Source: Rhizophlyctis rosea
Taxonomy: Eukaryota; Chytridiomycota; Chytridiomycetes; Rhizophlyctidales; Rhizophlyctidaceae
Length of the DNA stretch: 52,525 nt
Direction of reading: 5' to 3'
Assembly (NCBI GenBank): GCA_027596075.1
Contig: JADGJC010000288.1
Location: forward strand, 1 to 52,525
Below the pieces are notes generated by a model, which was not told where the DNA came from, made no database searches, and saw only the letters and a program-made list of their open reading frames with translations. Made by a program: the position numbers and the translations under genes. This document shows positions 35,210 through 45,802 of the stretch, one piece after another. The stretch's first letter is position 1, and every line of letters starts with the position of its first letter.

Positions 35210-36217
35210 TTATACATAGAAGAATCTATCTCCCTTAGTTGCAACCCATAACGGTTCCTCATCATACGCAAAATCATCCCCAATATCCGCCTGACCGAAG
35301 TTTTTAGAGTACACCTCTCTAGATAACGGTGGCATCATACATCCATCCTCAAACCATCGTCGATATACTTTACAAACCTCACCCAAACGTTCCACCTCCC
35401 ATAACCCCTCCGGCACAGCATTAACATCCTTCATCATCCGTCCAGCGAGGTTGTAGAATTCCTCGGCGGTGCCGTGCCATAACCACTCGCTGGGGGTGAA
35501 ATATCGTTGGTAATGTGGTCTGGGATTTGGCGGTGAGAAGGTTGAATATGTCCAGCTTAGTGGATGACGATCAGGTCCGACGGGGTCGAAACATGAGCAG
35601 CCGATGCTGCGGTGGAGGGCGATGGTTATTTTGGAGGCGGGGATGTGGGGCGTTGTTGTGTGAATGGGTGCGGGGATGTCGAAACGGTCACATGGGAGGG
35701 GGGTTGTTGGTTTTGTGGTTGGGTGAGGGGGTTTGGTGGGGGGTTTGGCGGCGATGGTTGACCATCCTGATGTCAGGGGAGGAGGAGCGGGTGGGATGGT
35801 TGGGGGAGGGGGAACTGGTGGTGGGTCTGCTTCGACGACGCGCATTTCTTTGTATGCCCAGTGGGGGAAGAGTGCGGCAGCGCCAACTACGTCGTAACCT
35901 CGGCCGCCATCGTAACATCGATAAGGCCGCCAGTCGTCGACGTGGAATAGACAGTGTTTCTGGAAGTCGAATGATGTTGATGATAGGCGGTGGCGCTCGC
36001 CTTTGCGCTTGAGTGTGGTGAATTGGGAAAGAGATTGGAGGATGACGTTAAACTGTTTGCTTGCTGTGAGGAGGGCGAGGAGGATGGGGTCGGTTGGGGA
36101 TGTGACGAATCGGGCAAGGAAGTCGTCGAGGATTATATGGAGGAGGTCGTCGCAGAGGGTTGGGTGGTGTGAGCGGGGTAGGCGAGTTGGCGGATTTGAG
36201 GTGTTCTTGACGCACAT
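35210..36217 (-). CDS. Orphan 335-aa protein, single exon, possible F-box-like N-terminus
   Basis: An uninterrupted 336-codon frame. The N-terminal part (LCDDLLHIILDDFLARFV, then LLALLTASKQFNVILQSL) has the helical, Leu-rich look of an F-box-type or cyclin-like fold, but I cannot confirm it. A Pro-rich region follows (residues about 130-190; PPPVPPPPTIPPAPPP). The C-terminal part has Trp/Tyr-rich segments (YFTPSEWLWHGTAEEFYNLA, VYRRWFEDG). There is no signal peptide or membrane segment. Codon style flips between C-ending and G/T-ending stretches, as in real genes of this window. The function is unknown. Confidence 0.65.
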   Translation of the reverse strand: MCVKNTSNPPTRLPRSHHPTLCDDLLHIILDDFLARFVTSPTDPILLALLTASKQFNVILQSLSQFTTLKRKGERHRLSSTSFDFQKHCLFHVDDWRPYRCYDGGRGYDVVGAAALFPHWAYKEMRVVEADPPPVPPPPTIPPAPPPLTSGWSTIAAKPPTKPPHPTTKPTTPLPCDRFDIPAPIHTTTPHIPASKITIALHRSIGCSCFDPVGPDRHPLSWTYSTFSPPNPRPHYQRYFTPSEWLWHGTAEEFYNLAGRMMKDVNAVPEGLWEVERLGEVCKVYRRWFEDGCMMPPLSREVYSKNFGQADIGDDFAYDEEPLWVATKGDRFFYV

Positions 36218-39200
36218 TGAGTGGATAGCACAGGTACAGAATATGATTGGGAATAGTCAGGAAGCTTGAAGCAGGGGCTTTTCGTGCATATGCGCTCATG
36301 AATGGAAGCGGCCAGCGGAGGGGTAAAGCAAACTTGTGGCGCGGCAGCCGGTAGCAGGGCGCACAGCGACTGAAAGAGGTCCACTGCCACTTCGGATGTT
36401 GAGAAAATAAGCGCGAGCAAAAAGGCGTAGTCCAAGGTCCGGTGGTCTCCGTCCGAGGCTCGGACTCACGCCCTGCTGCATGGACAACAGGCCGACCCGC
36501 TCGACGACCAAGGCCGTGACCACTATGCAATGGCTCCGATGTTGATAGTAACGCGTATCTTAATTCTGACTTTCAAAGCCAAAACTGTGGCTTGGCACGG
36601 TCGTCCACTCTTCACTGGGCCTACTTTGCCTCAGGCCTGTTCTCACTTTGAAGCGGTGGACCACCATGATGCATCCACCCTCGCCCGTAAGCCGTACAGT
36701 GACAACCAAAGGAAATGAAATTGATGCAGAAGATGGGAAAGCATGCTCTCAGGTTTCTTTATCTTTTATGTCGCAGTCGACTGAACGAGCACGCAACCGA
36801 GTGCCCATGAACATACTGAACATCTGTGACAATTTCGTGTACAATGTGTGCTCTGAATCACATGCAACCACTTTACGTGTCCATTCCTTTTTCCGTTTCC
36901 GAAAGCATGATGGAAGGCATTCAACTCTCAGGGTCCGTAAGGAATGAAAAAGCGAACTCGGAAGACACATGAAGGACGTTTTGGCGGTTGAGCGGTTAGC
37001 AAGATGCAAACTGTGCATGGTCGCTTGCAACGGCGCTGCGACGACGCTCAAGTCGGGTCCCTTTAACTTGAGAACAACAATTGAAGAGTTTTGAAAAGCA
37101 TTCCGTAAATGTGTATATGTTTCAATCAGGATTGGTGAAGGAGTCGAACTCGAAAAAAGGGAAGATGATGTTGAAAGGGGCATAGTGTAGATGGTTGGCT
37201 CAGAAATCATTACCCACGAGGGTCTTGACTGTCAGCTTTGTCTCATTATATATGGAGGAAGGTGCAGTTCAAGTTTGCTTTTGAAATGCGTGTTAAGGCT
37301 CACGCACCCCACCTATCAATCTAGACTTTGCTGGAAAATTGAACTCAATGATATATTGATTCAAGGCAACCATCGGGTGGCCGATCCTACCTTCCATGTG
37401 CTTCCTTGCTTCCAACTGGAAGGATGGCCCGGTGTACAACTGACATCGCGCCACACCCTCTTTTTGCCTGCTCGGGGTTGCATCCTAACTCTGCTAAGGT
37501 GCCACAGCTGCCACCGCTATGGTGACAAGTTTTTGACCCATGCACGTGTGCGTTGTTGATCATTAATTCATTCCTCAGTTGGAAGATGTTGCAATAACTC
37601 CATCCCAGTGGTGAAATGTCCTCCGAGCGCAAAGAATGCCTCTTACTGCACATCATTTGTGCATATGGTCCTGTGCAAAGTTTGCTCCATGCGATAGCTT
37701 GCCATTATCAGAGCCTCAACTATCTGTGCATTTCGTCCTGATGTAGGAATTGCAATCCGCTATTTCAGTGCCTCCAGGAAGTAGTATTCATACTTATAGC
37801 AGCAAGCGACATAATGGCTCTGCCGACGGTAGCGCGTCCAAAGCCTGTGCACTTGGATCAACGAGTGTCTTTTCTTTTTTCATTCTGGTCATACCACGCC
37901 AATTTAAGCATTTCGTCACGCGCGGAGCACTCACTGTGCAGGTTCTTTTTATTGCCTCCTCCCGCTGTCGAACGGCTGAACAAATCCCACTCCGTTACGG
38001 CCGGCTAAACAAAAAGAATTTGATATTCGTCAGCAAGTTATGACTGCAATTGTTCGAGATTGGTCGCGAAGCAATGGAATGTAAATGATAATCCACGGAT
38101 GAGGTCTGATATTTCTGCTTGGCCTGATGCCACGTCAGCACGCCAATGCCTGACAAAAGGAGACAGTCCAAAGTATGTATGACGACGAATGACTTGATCG
38201 TACCGTCCGGTGTGCAGATCATTGTACTTTAGGTATAGACAACCTCTAACCGATCATATCATACATAAATGACACGGCGTCGTCTGCAGAGTCGAGTGAG
38301 TAATTCAAGATTTAAAAAAGCTACATAAGTCACAGGGTGCATGCCATTCAAGCGATCCAGTTGGAGCGCCCTCGTAGTATGTGCGCATGAGCGGCTATCA
38401 TAGCAATGGTTGAATTTGACGATGTGTTTGCAGGCGCTTTGTGGAACCAAAGTTGAGAAAGCACAATGTTGGTTAAAAAAATCAAGGCCGACGCGAACTG
38501 CCCCCCAGGAGGGACCACGAAGGTAAGACGCCTACAATCTCTTTACACAGTCAACATTGCATATTCGCCTTCCTTGATGCCGAATGCCACACATGCGATA
38601 ATGCGAGAATCCAATCATTGCCGCTTTCCGCACTCTGCCCTTATCGTTCTGTCACATTCCACTGGCACGCTTGCATGACCATCCAGGTGATCATCTTGCC
38701 ACCAATGTTTACACGCCTACAAGGCATTCAGGAAGCAGGACTGGTAGACAGGAGAGCAATTCATTGAACTCGTTGGAAACACATTATCATAATGCCATGA
38801 TGGCAAGTGTTTAGCAAGTTTGAGAGGCCCATTGTATACCCTTTCTTTCTTTTGCTCCAGCGAATACAGCACAACGTGCTCTCTGTCAGACAATTCAATC
38901 AAGTTGTTTACAAACAAGAACGTCACAATCATCTCATAAATAAAGTACGTTGTCGCTTGCCGACACTCCTAATCGTTCCAGTCCGCCATACATTTGCAAG
39001 CGTATCAAGCGTAGACTATCATATGAATCGTTCAGAAACCCTCTCCTTGGCATAACCTACTGCAATTCCGACAGAGCAGTTGTCCCTTCAACCGCAGAAT
39101 GGCTGTTCTAATTTCCCAATTCCAGGAAAAAGGACGCGTGATAAAATCACGACTCCTTGGTCCGCATATCAAGTGGAACGTCGATGGGGATTGACAAGAG

Positions 39201-41410
39201 ATCGAGCGCGGTCGTTGGGCATGTCTCGACCTATGTTGTATGATTGCAGTCGGGCATCTGCCCAACTTACTGTGAATGTCTGAAGGTGTCGTTGATGGTA
39301 AACAGTGTCTCATTGAACAGAAAAGAAAATGCATCTCAAGCTGTAACCCGGAACATGAATTGCAGCTGGTCAGGGGAATCGCTTGCAATCATTCATATTT
39401 TCCGTCTTCAACCTCCCAAGGTATGTAGAGCCATGAGAACATGCCCTTTGTTCTTAAAAACGGGCCATTTATGTTGCGTTAGAGTGTTCTGGACCATAGT
39501 CAGCAACTCAACACTCTTGTGTCCTTGAACATCCGCAAATCTTGGCTTCAAACAAGGTGATCGTTGAGCCACGAACGATACCGGGTGCTGAAACTTTCTC
39601 GGTACCCAACAGTGCCTTACACATCTTCCGGTTTCTGCCAACTTGCAACAGTACATCTGACTGCTGGTACATCTTTTAGTTCTCCTCACTGCGTATAAGT
39701 ACCCGAAATAGAGAGAAGCATCATCTGTAGAAAAGCGTCAGCCCTTGCTGGGGTGATCTAAGTTGCTTATGCCTAGGACATTGTGTCCGGGAATGCCGGT
39801 CATTGACAAGCATCACCTCGAAGAGCTCTGGATATTGACTCGCATTTGATGAGACACCGTTCCATGGCGAAAGGCGACTGTTGACACAGCGAAGAAGGAT
39901 GACAAATATGGGATGGAAGGGAATCACCCGCCTTTGTTGTAGTGTTGCACTGAAACGCGTCGTTCTGCCGCCATCTTGGCGAGCCGTCCTCCGTTAGCGG
40001 AGGGGGAAACCTGCCTGGAATGGAAGAAATGTGGAATGACGCGTCATAGTTCAACCCTGAGTGGCGTATAAACTGCCTGAAATGGGATTTTATGGTAGCC
40101 ACACAATGAACGGAAAATTCCTACGTAGCACAATGCCGAGTCAGTACTGCCATCACCTTCAAATCCTCCGCATGGGTGGCAATGCAAGTCATGCACAAGG
40201 AGGTCATGTTTGGCCGGCTGACCGACATGAATAAATGACCCGCATTGGGCGCACAACAATTGGTGGGCAAGGCGGAACTCTGTTGGCACGACGTGGAAGT
40301 TGGAACCTTCCCGAATTCCTGTGAGGCTGGCCACTCTGGAACTGCAGATGAAGCATAGAAGGGGTGTGGACGGAGGGAACCTAAATGCCGGGAGGCAAAG
40401 GCTGAATATCCCAATTATGGAAGGCCCCTTTAGGCTCCGGTTGTTCGAATTGCAAGAACCCTCGCGTTGTGGCATGGAAGGAAGTCAACTTGGTGTACGC
40501 TAAGCGCTAAGGCGGAGGTTGCCCTGAGGCACGCGTCTTGGTGATTCATCGTTGCATAGGAGTGGGGTAAACCACGCTGATCCACGTACGAAATGCAAAA
40601 CGTCGGGCTGGCGGCCGACTGTTTGGGATTGCTTGATCAGTCTAGAGTCCAGGCCCTTCTTCGTAGACAGCAGTACAATCCCAACGGTGTGCCAGACCAA
40701 TGCGGTAACCCCAACCCGCTCACGGGATGTTCGTATGAGCGATCAACCACTGGCCCACGGCCAGCCACTTTTCGAGCTTTTTCGAGAAATGCAATTGCAC
40801 AACAACGAGTACAACAGCAAGACAGCCGTCATGCTTTTGGAGCTCACAATCCAGGCTGAACGAATGAGATGGGGGTGCGCATGATGATCCCCGCTTCACT
40901 GTGGAATCTCCATTTGTTCTTCACTTTCCGTTTACTGGTGCCTTGTATCTCACACGCCAAGCTTTCGCTGTCATTACATTCTTGTGGCTATCTCGGGGCA
41001 TGGGTTTTTCATTCGACATCCCGAAAGCAGTGAAACGTGTTGCGGAACCGACAAGAGTCGCAATGACGGAGTGGGGTCATTCAAAGTTAGCCGCCCTCCG
41101 CAGACGCAAACGCAATCCTCTGTCATGCAAATGACCGCATTTCTCATCGAATCAACAAGTGGATGTGTCTGCGCTTCTAGCACGTTGTCCTTGACGTCGG
41201 CGTGTGCCTCTCCACATGTGACGGGACCCGTCCCCCACTTTATGCAACCCATGTCTGCTCCTTTCTAAAAAGCCGTTGGCTACACTTCTCTTCTTTGATG
41301 TGATTGAGACAACCTTCTCCACACTTTTAGTGGTTGTGCTTGGACTCACCTCCGAAAAGAAGTGCATTCAATCTGGAACGGGGGTTTGTCAGAGTCCCAA
41401 GTAAGGTGCA
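36218..41410. other. Gene-poor region of about 5 kb, nothing recognised
   Basis: Only short overlapping frames are present, none with a recognisable family, leader or splice partner. A 15-base near-perfect palindrome lies at 36451-36465. Base composition is more even than in the gene-bearing segments, which also argues against coding use. Confidence 0.5.
36451..36465. repeat. 7-bp palindromic arms (GTCCGAG-G-CTCGGAC)
   Basis: Perfect 7-base arms around one central base, in a GC-rich stretch of about 100 bases that can fold on the minus strand (also CCTGTTG...CAGCAGG over 36471-36490). It is not a recognisable tRNA. Confidence 0.5.
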
Positions 41411-41418
41411 TATAAATA
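41411..41418 (+). promoter_or_regulatory. TATA box of the cellobiohydrolase gene
   Basis: TATAAATA lies 189 bases upstream of the ATG at 41600. The DNA between is C/A-rich, matching the leaders of other genes here. Confidence 0.6.
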
Positions 41419-41599
41419 CCACACTTTCGACGCACTCTCCCTCACAATCCTTCGTCCCATACCCAAAGCCTGCAACCACCCACCCCCTCTGAAATCCAAG
41501 TAATAGCGCAGGTCGCTCATCCTTTGGTATAGACAAAAAACAACTCCGATACGGTCTCAACCAGAAACACACAAATCTATCCCATCCGAAAACGCAACC

Positions 41600-43649
41600 A
41601 TGCTCACCCGCCTTTTTGCATTGACCGCCGCTGCTGCGACTTTCTCCTCCGTCCTTGCTCAGCAAGTCGGCACCCTCACTACTGAGACCCACCCGCCTCT
41701 CCAAGTCGCTACCTGCACCAAGAGCGGCGGATGCACGACCCAGAACTTGTCTGTTACCTTGGATGCTAACTGGCGTTGGTGCGTATTGCGGAATCTCCTG
41801 ACCAGGGAAGATGTTATTGCACGGATACTGATCAACATCTCTTCTACGGAAATCACAGGCTCCATCAGACCAGCGGTAGCACCAACTGCTACACTGGCAA
41901 CACCTGGGACGCCAGTGAGTATCATACGTCATCATTTGCACTGATTGGAACCAATTTGGCTGATTGATCTGCACATCTCCAGCTGCCTGCCCCGACCCCG
42001 TCACCTGCGCTAAGAACTGTGCTCTCGATGGTGCTGACTACTCTGGCACCTACGGTACGTCCGCTAACTTTGCTGAAAACTATCCCAGCGAACCCCCCAC
42101 TAAATACAACATCACATCCAATCAGGTGTCACCACTTCCGGCACTGCCTTGAACCTCAAGTTCGTCACCAACGGCCCCTACTCTGTCAACATCGGCTCCC
42201 GTCTCTACCTTATGCAAAACGACAGCACCTACATGATGCTCAAGTTGAAGAACAAGGAATTTACCTTTGACGTCGACGTCTCCAACCTCCCCTGCGGTCT
42301 TAACGGCGCCCTCTACCTCTCCGAAATGCTCTCGGACGGTGGCAAGTCCAAGTACTCTGGCAACGCCGCTGGTGCCAAGTATGGTACCGGTTACTGTGAC
42401 TCGCAGTGCCCGCACGACATTAAGTTCATCAACGGCGAGGCCAACGTCAGCGGATGGGCCCCGAGTGACAATGACAAGAATGCCGGTACTGGGCAGTACG
42501 GTGCTTGCTGTCATGAGATGGATATCTGGGAGGCCAACTCGGTATCTGCTGCCTACACTCCTCACCCTTGCTCTCTCACTGGGCCCAGCAGGTGCTCTGG
42601 CACTGACTGTGGTGATGGTGACAACCGCTACGGTGGTGTCTGTGACAAGGACGGTTGTGACTTCAACTCTTACCGGTATGTTTTGGCTAATCGAAGCAAC
42701 CAACTCTGTGATTGAGATTCTCCAATGCTCAACATCCCTTTTTCACCAACAGTATGGGTGACACCTCCTTCTACGGCCCCGGCAAGACCATCGACACCAC
42801 CAAGCCCTTCACCGTCGTGACCCAATTCATCACCTCCGACGGCACCGACTCGGGCGACCTCACTGAAATCAAGCGCCTCTACGTCCAAAACGGCGTCGTC
42901 CACGACAACTCCCAATCCACCATCGCTGGTATCGAGGGCAACTCCATCACCACCGCCTTCTGCACGGCTCAAAAGACCGTCTTCGGCGACACCAACTCCT
43001 TCCAACAAAAGGGTGGTCTCAAGGCCATGGGTGATGCCCTCGGCCGCGGTATGGTCCTCGTTCTCTCCGTCTGGGACGACCACGCCGTAAGCATGCTCTG
43101 GCTCGACTCTACCTTCCCCACCGACAAGGACGCCTCCACCCCCGGTGTCGGCCGTGGTACTTGCGCTACCTCCTCCGGTAAGCCCACCGACGTCGAGGCC
43201 AACGCTCCCAACAGCTCCGTCAAGTACTTCAACATCAAATGGGGAGAGATTGGTTCCACTTACTCTGGCACCGGTGGCGGCTCCAACCCTACCACCACCA
43301 CCAGGGGTGTCACTTCCACTACTGCCCGCCCCATCACCACCACCACCCGCCCCATCACCACCACCACCCGCCCCATCACTACCACCACCCGTCCCATTAC
43401 CACCACCACCAGGACCACCACCACCACAAGGACTACCTCCAGCGGTGGCGGCACCAACTGCGCTGCCAAGTGGGGTCAATGCGGCGGTCAAGGTAATGTT
43501 GCATGACTACTTATCTTCGCAATTCATCGCGCGCATTCTTATGCTGAGCATTTCTTTTTCCTTAATCCACAGGATACACCGGCCCAACTTGCTGCGTCTC
43601 CGGCTCCACCTGCAAGTTCTCCAACACCTGGTACTCTCAATGCTTGTAG
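41600..43649 (+). CDS. CBH1: Secreted GH7 cellobiohydrolase with C-terminal CBM1
   Basis: Exo-acting cellulase releasing cellobiose from chain ends. Exons 41600-41778, 41859-41914, 41983-42054, 42126-42675, 42753-43492 and 43573-43649 (introns 68-80 nt, all GT-AG, phases agree) encode 557 aa. Signal peptide [20 protein letters not shown], then [14 protein letters not shown], as in fungal Cel7 enzymes. The catalytic motif EMDIWE is at residues 233-238 (nucleophile E233, D235, acid/base E238). [17 protein letters not shown] is typical of the cellobiohydrolase subgroup. A linker of four perfect RPITTTT repeats leads to the CBM1 ([30 protein letters not shown]), which is split by the last intron. 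Nearly every codon ends in C or is otherwise preferred, pointing to strong expression. The gene is intact and ends in TAG, so TAG is a true stop in this genome. Confidence 0.97.
43327..43410 (+). repeat. Four 21-bp repeats encoding the RPITTTT linker
   Basis: Four in-frame 21-base units (CGCCCCATCACCACCACCACC with few silent changes) encode the Thr/Pro linker between the GH7 domain and CBM1. The number of copies sets the linker length and could vary between strains. Confidence 0.9.
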
Positions 43650-44139
43650 AGTGCCGCACGCATCTCTCTCGCATCTTTGCCGTATGGCTCGGGGCCGGTC
43701 CCCGAGTTTCGTTTTTAGATATGTAACACTTTCCATTCTCTCTAGTAGTTGGCAAGTTAGTGGGTTTTAGGTCGGGTCGTACTTTAGGATGTTGATATCG
43801 TCCTCTGTATGCTTTGTTTCCGTGTATGGCATGGCTGGGACAACAGAGTTCGATTGAAGTAATTTTTTTGAGCTTTTCGAGTATGTGGTTGTCGGAGGGA
43901 AGAAATCGTTTTCTTGTCTCCAGCAAACTATGCGGGTTGAGTGATCCACTGGCAAAAAACCCAAAAAACTCAAAAAGAAGGGGAGGAATATGGATGGCTT
44001 CAGCGACGAAGAGCTCCTACCGATGAATTTGCTCTGCCCTTCCCACAGTTTTAGCATGCTGCAAAATCACCCAATGGGCTGGTATGGATAGTAACAAGGA
44101 CAAAGGGGGCAACAATGAGGTGACCCAGACAAGCCTTAG
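43650..44139. other. Cellobiohydrolase 3' flank
   Basis: No gene is seen. The region carries the 3' untranslated part of the cellulase gene and separates it from the minus-strand tRNA. Confidence 0.5.
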
Positions 44140-44222
44140 TGCACACTGTGAGATTCGAACTCACGCCTCTTTCGAGATTCGAACTTGAGTCGAACGCCTT
44201 AGACCAACTCGGCCAAATGTGC
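44140..44222 (-). tRNA. tRNA-Leu(CAA): tRNA-Leu (anticodon CAA)
   Basis: An 83-base cloverleaf with the long variable arm of Leu tRNAs. The acceptor stem GCACATT/AGTGTGC pairs fully (one T-G pair). The D arm GCC-GAGTTGGTCTAA-GGC contains the A box. The anticodon stem TTCGA/TCGAA carries the loop CTCAAGT with anticodon CAA. The variable arm is CTC-GAAA-GAG, and the T arm GTGAG-TTCGAAT-CTCAC contains the B box. The discriminator is A. There is no intron. No T-run lies immediately downstream; the first TTTT on the minus strand is about 75 bases away. The 5' half of this tRNA is repeated in the array just upstream. Confidence 0.9.
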
Positions 44223-44798
44223 TTATTTTGTTGCTTTGCCAATGGGTAATGCAATTATGTGAGCGACAGTCATGTACCGTAATGTATTCGGTGCGGCTAA
44301 AATTTTCAGTCCTTTCCACTTTCAAGTTCAACGCCTTCGACCAACTCCGCCAAAAGTGCTTTTTGTACATTGCCGAATTGTAAACGACATGATTTTGAGC
44401 AACAGGCGGCCGGTCATTGAGGGGGCTTGAGATTGTTACCAAGAGTATGGAACTTTCATCACCTCACAACCTATGAAGTTGAAGGCCTTAGACTGACTCG
44501 GCCAAATGTGCTTGTTGTGTTCATTGGCCAGCAAATAATACACATATGTTAACTACAGTCATGTACGGTAATGTATTCGGTGCTGCTACAATCATCAGGC
44601 CTTTCGATGCTCGAGTTGAACGCCTTAGACCAACTTGGCCAAATGTGCTTGTTGTGATTAAGGCCTACAATTTCATAAAGATACCATAATGAGTAGGCGG
44701 CCATGTGCCAAAAAGTAATTGTGCAATTGGTAGCTGGTTCGCCTACTTTGGTCGGGCCCTTGAAGTTGAACGCCTCAAACCAACTCGGCGAAATGTGG
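44223..44798 (-). repeat. Tandem array built on the tRNA-Leu 5' half (two dimers of about 288 bp)
   Basis: Upstream of the tRNA (minus-strand sense), four 34-base copies of its 5' half, including the A box, end at 44359, 44511, 44648 and 44798 (sequence GCACATTTGGCC...AAGGCGTTCAAC with few changes). Spacer types alternate. Type A units are 44223-44359 and 44512-44648, both exactly 137 bases, sharing GTAATGTATTCGGTGC. Type B units are 44360-44511 and 44649-44798 (152 and 150 bases), sharing AGGCGGCC. The array is therefore two A-B dimers of 289 and 287 bases. None of the four copies has an anticodon loop, T arm or 3' acceptor strand. It may have arisen by dimer amplification from the tRNA locus or be a tRNA-headed SINE-like repeat. 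Confidence 0.82.
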
Positions 44799-45493
44799 GA
44801 AACTATCATAGCTTTGTAATTCTTGTTTAGGAGAAGTCCGTATCCTAGGAGGTACGGAGTTTGAGTTCTGGTGATGCTCTGAAAATGTTGCGACCCACAT
44901 GGAATCTACGAATCAAGTTGCAGTGATAGCAAACACAGAACACATCAATTGCCTAAAAACTTTCAGACGGATGTATTCCCAGTCTTTCATGTTCAGCATG
45001 TTTGATTACAATGTTTCATTGACGGCCAGCCTTCACCATTCGTGAGTATGTACAGCGTAGAAAAGAAACGGGCTATGATGCGCATTCCTTCCAACGTTCG
45101 CAGTGTTGTCCCAAACAACAAACGCAATCAACGTACAAATATTCTCTTCAGCCACTTTCCCAACCTGTCTTCTTCTTCTTATTCTTCTTGTCCCCTCCCT
45201 GGTGCGAACGTGTCCTTACAAGTTGGTCATTCCTTTCCCCATCCTTTGCATGTCCCTGCGACGTCTGCGACGTCGTCCCCGCCGGTTGTTTTCGCCATTC
45301 CCGCTCCTCTACCTCCTCATGTATGCGTTTGGTTTCCTGACACCATTGCCGCTCTCGCTCCTTCCTCCCCATTTCGCCTTCCAACTCTTCCCCCGGCAAC
45401 GATTCTTCCCTTTCGTCGACCCCGCTGCTCCATCCTCGCCCTTTGTCCCAACAGTCCCCGCTTCTATCATTTCCATCCGCGTTCGTTCGCTTT
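44799..45493. other. Region with possible charged tail of the ankyrin gene
   Basis: On the minus strand 45148-45399 reads as a highly charged, helix-prone stretch (EELEGEMGRKERERQWCQET, then KNKKKKT). It may be the C-terminal part of the broken ankyrin gene in another frame. The long + strand frame over the same DNA (45103-45726) is Leu/Pro/Ser-rich and is its shadow. Confidence 0.35.
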
Positions 45494-45802
45494 TCATGAC
45501 CCGCATTTACTCAACGCAAGCAGAACCGCCTTCATCCCCTCAAAGAAGCCTACATAAGCCGCCACGTGCAGGGGCCATATACCATCCCGACCACTTCGCT
45601 GCACATCACACTTCAGTTCATCGAGGAGAACGGTTGTGGCTTCGAGATGACCGGCGAGAACGGCACAGAACAGCGGGGTGCGATATTTGTCGTCCTACGT
45701 GTCTTTCAGGTAGGTATCTGCGTTGAGTAGACGTCTCGGCGTTTGGTGATCGTTCGTAAACGCTGCATAGTGGTAAGGGTATTTTGCCTCGTCGGGCTTC
45801 AT
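45494..45802 (-). pseudogene. Ankyrin-repeat fragment with in-frame TAG
   Basis: From ATG 45802 the frame reads MKPDEAKYPYHYAAFTNDHQ, LLNADTYLKDT, then TAG at 45695-45697. It continues in the same frame as DDKYRTPLFCAVLAGHLEAT, LLDELKCDVQRSGRDGIWPL and HVAAYVGFFEGMKAVLLALS to TGA 45494-45496. TPLFCAVLAGHLEATTVLL and WPLHVAAYVGFFEGMKAVL are ankyrin-repeat helices, used for protein binding. The stop between them and the short length mark a broken gene, or one whose splicing I cannot see (GTAGGA at the stop is a poor donor). Confidence 0.65.

Noticed and set aside
36430..36530. tRNA-like fold on the minus strand
   Set aside because: The T loop lacks TTCRA, the stem and loop lengths do not fit a cloverleaf and no anticodon loop of seven can be placed.
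42122..43491. Long minus-strand open frames opposite the cellulase (193 and 273 codons)
   Set aside because: They are shadows of the biased C-ending codons of the GH7 gene and have Gly/Val-rich nonsense composition.
31901..45697. TAG might be read as an amino acid, since SLP paralogue 2 and the ankyrin gene each have one in-frame TAG
   Set aside because: The intact cellobiohydrolase ends with TAG exactly after its CBM1, and symplekin also ends in TAG. TAG is a normal stop here.
45103..45726. 207-codon + strand frame rich in Leu, Pro and Ser
   Set aside because: It is antisense to the ankyrin fragment and the charged coiled-coil-like stretch, which explain the composition better.
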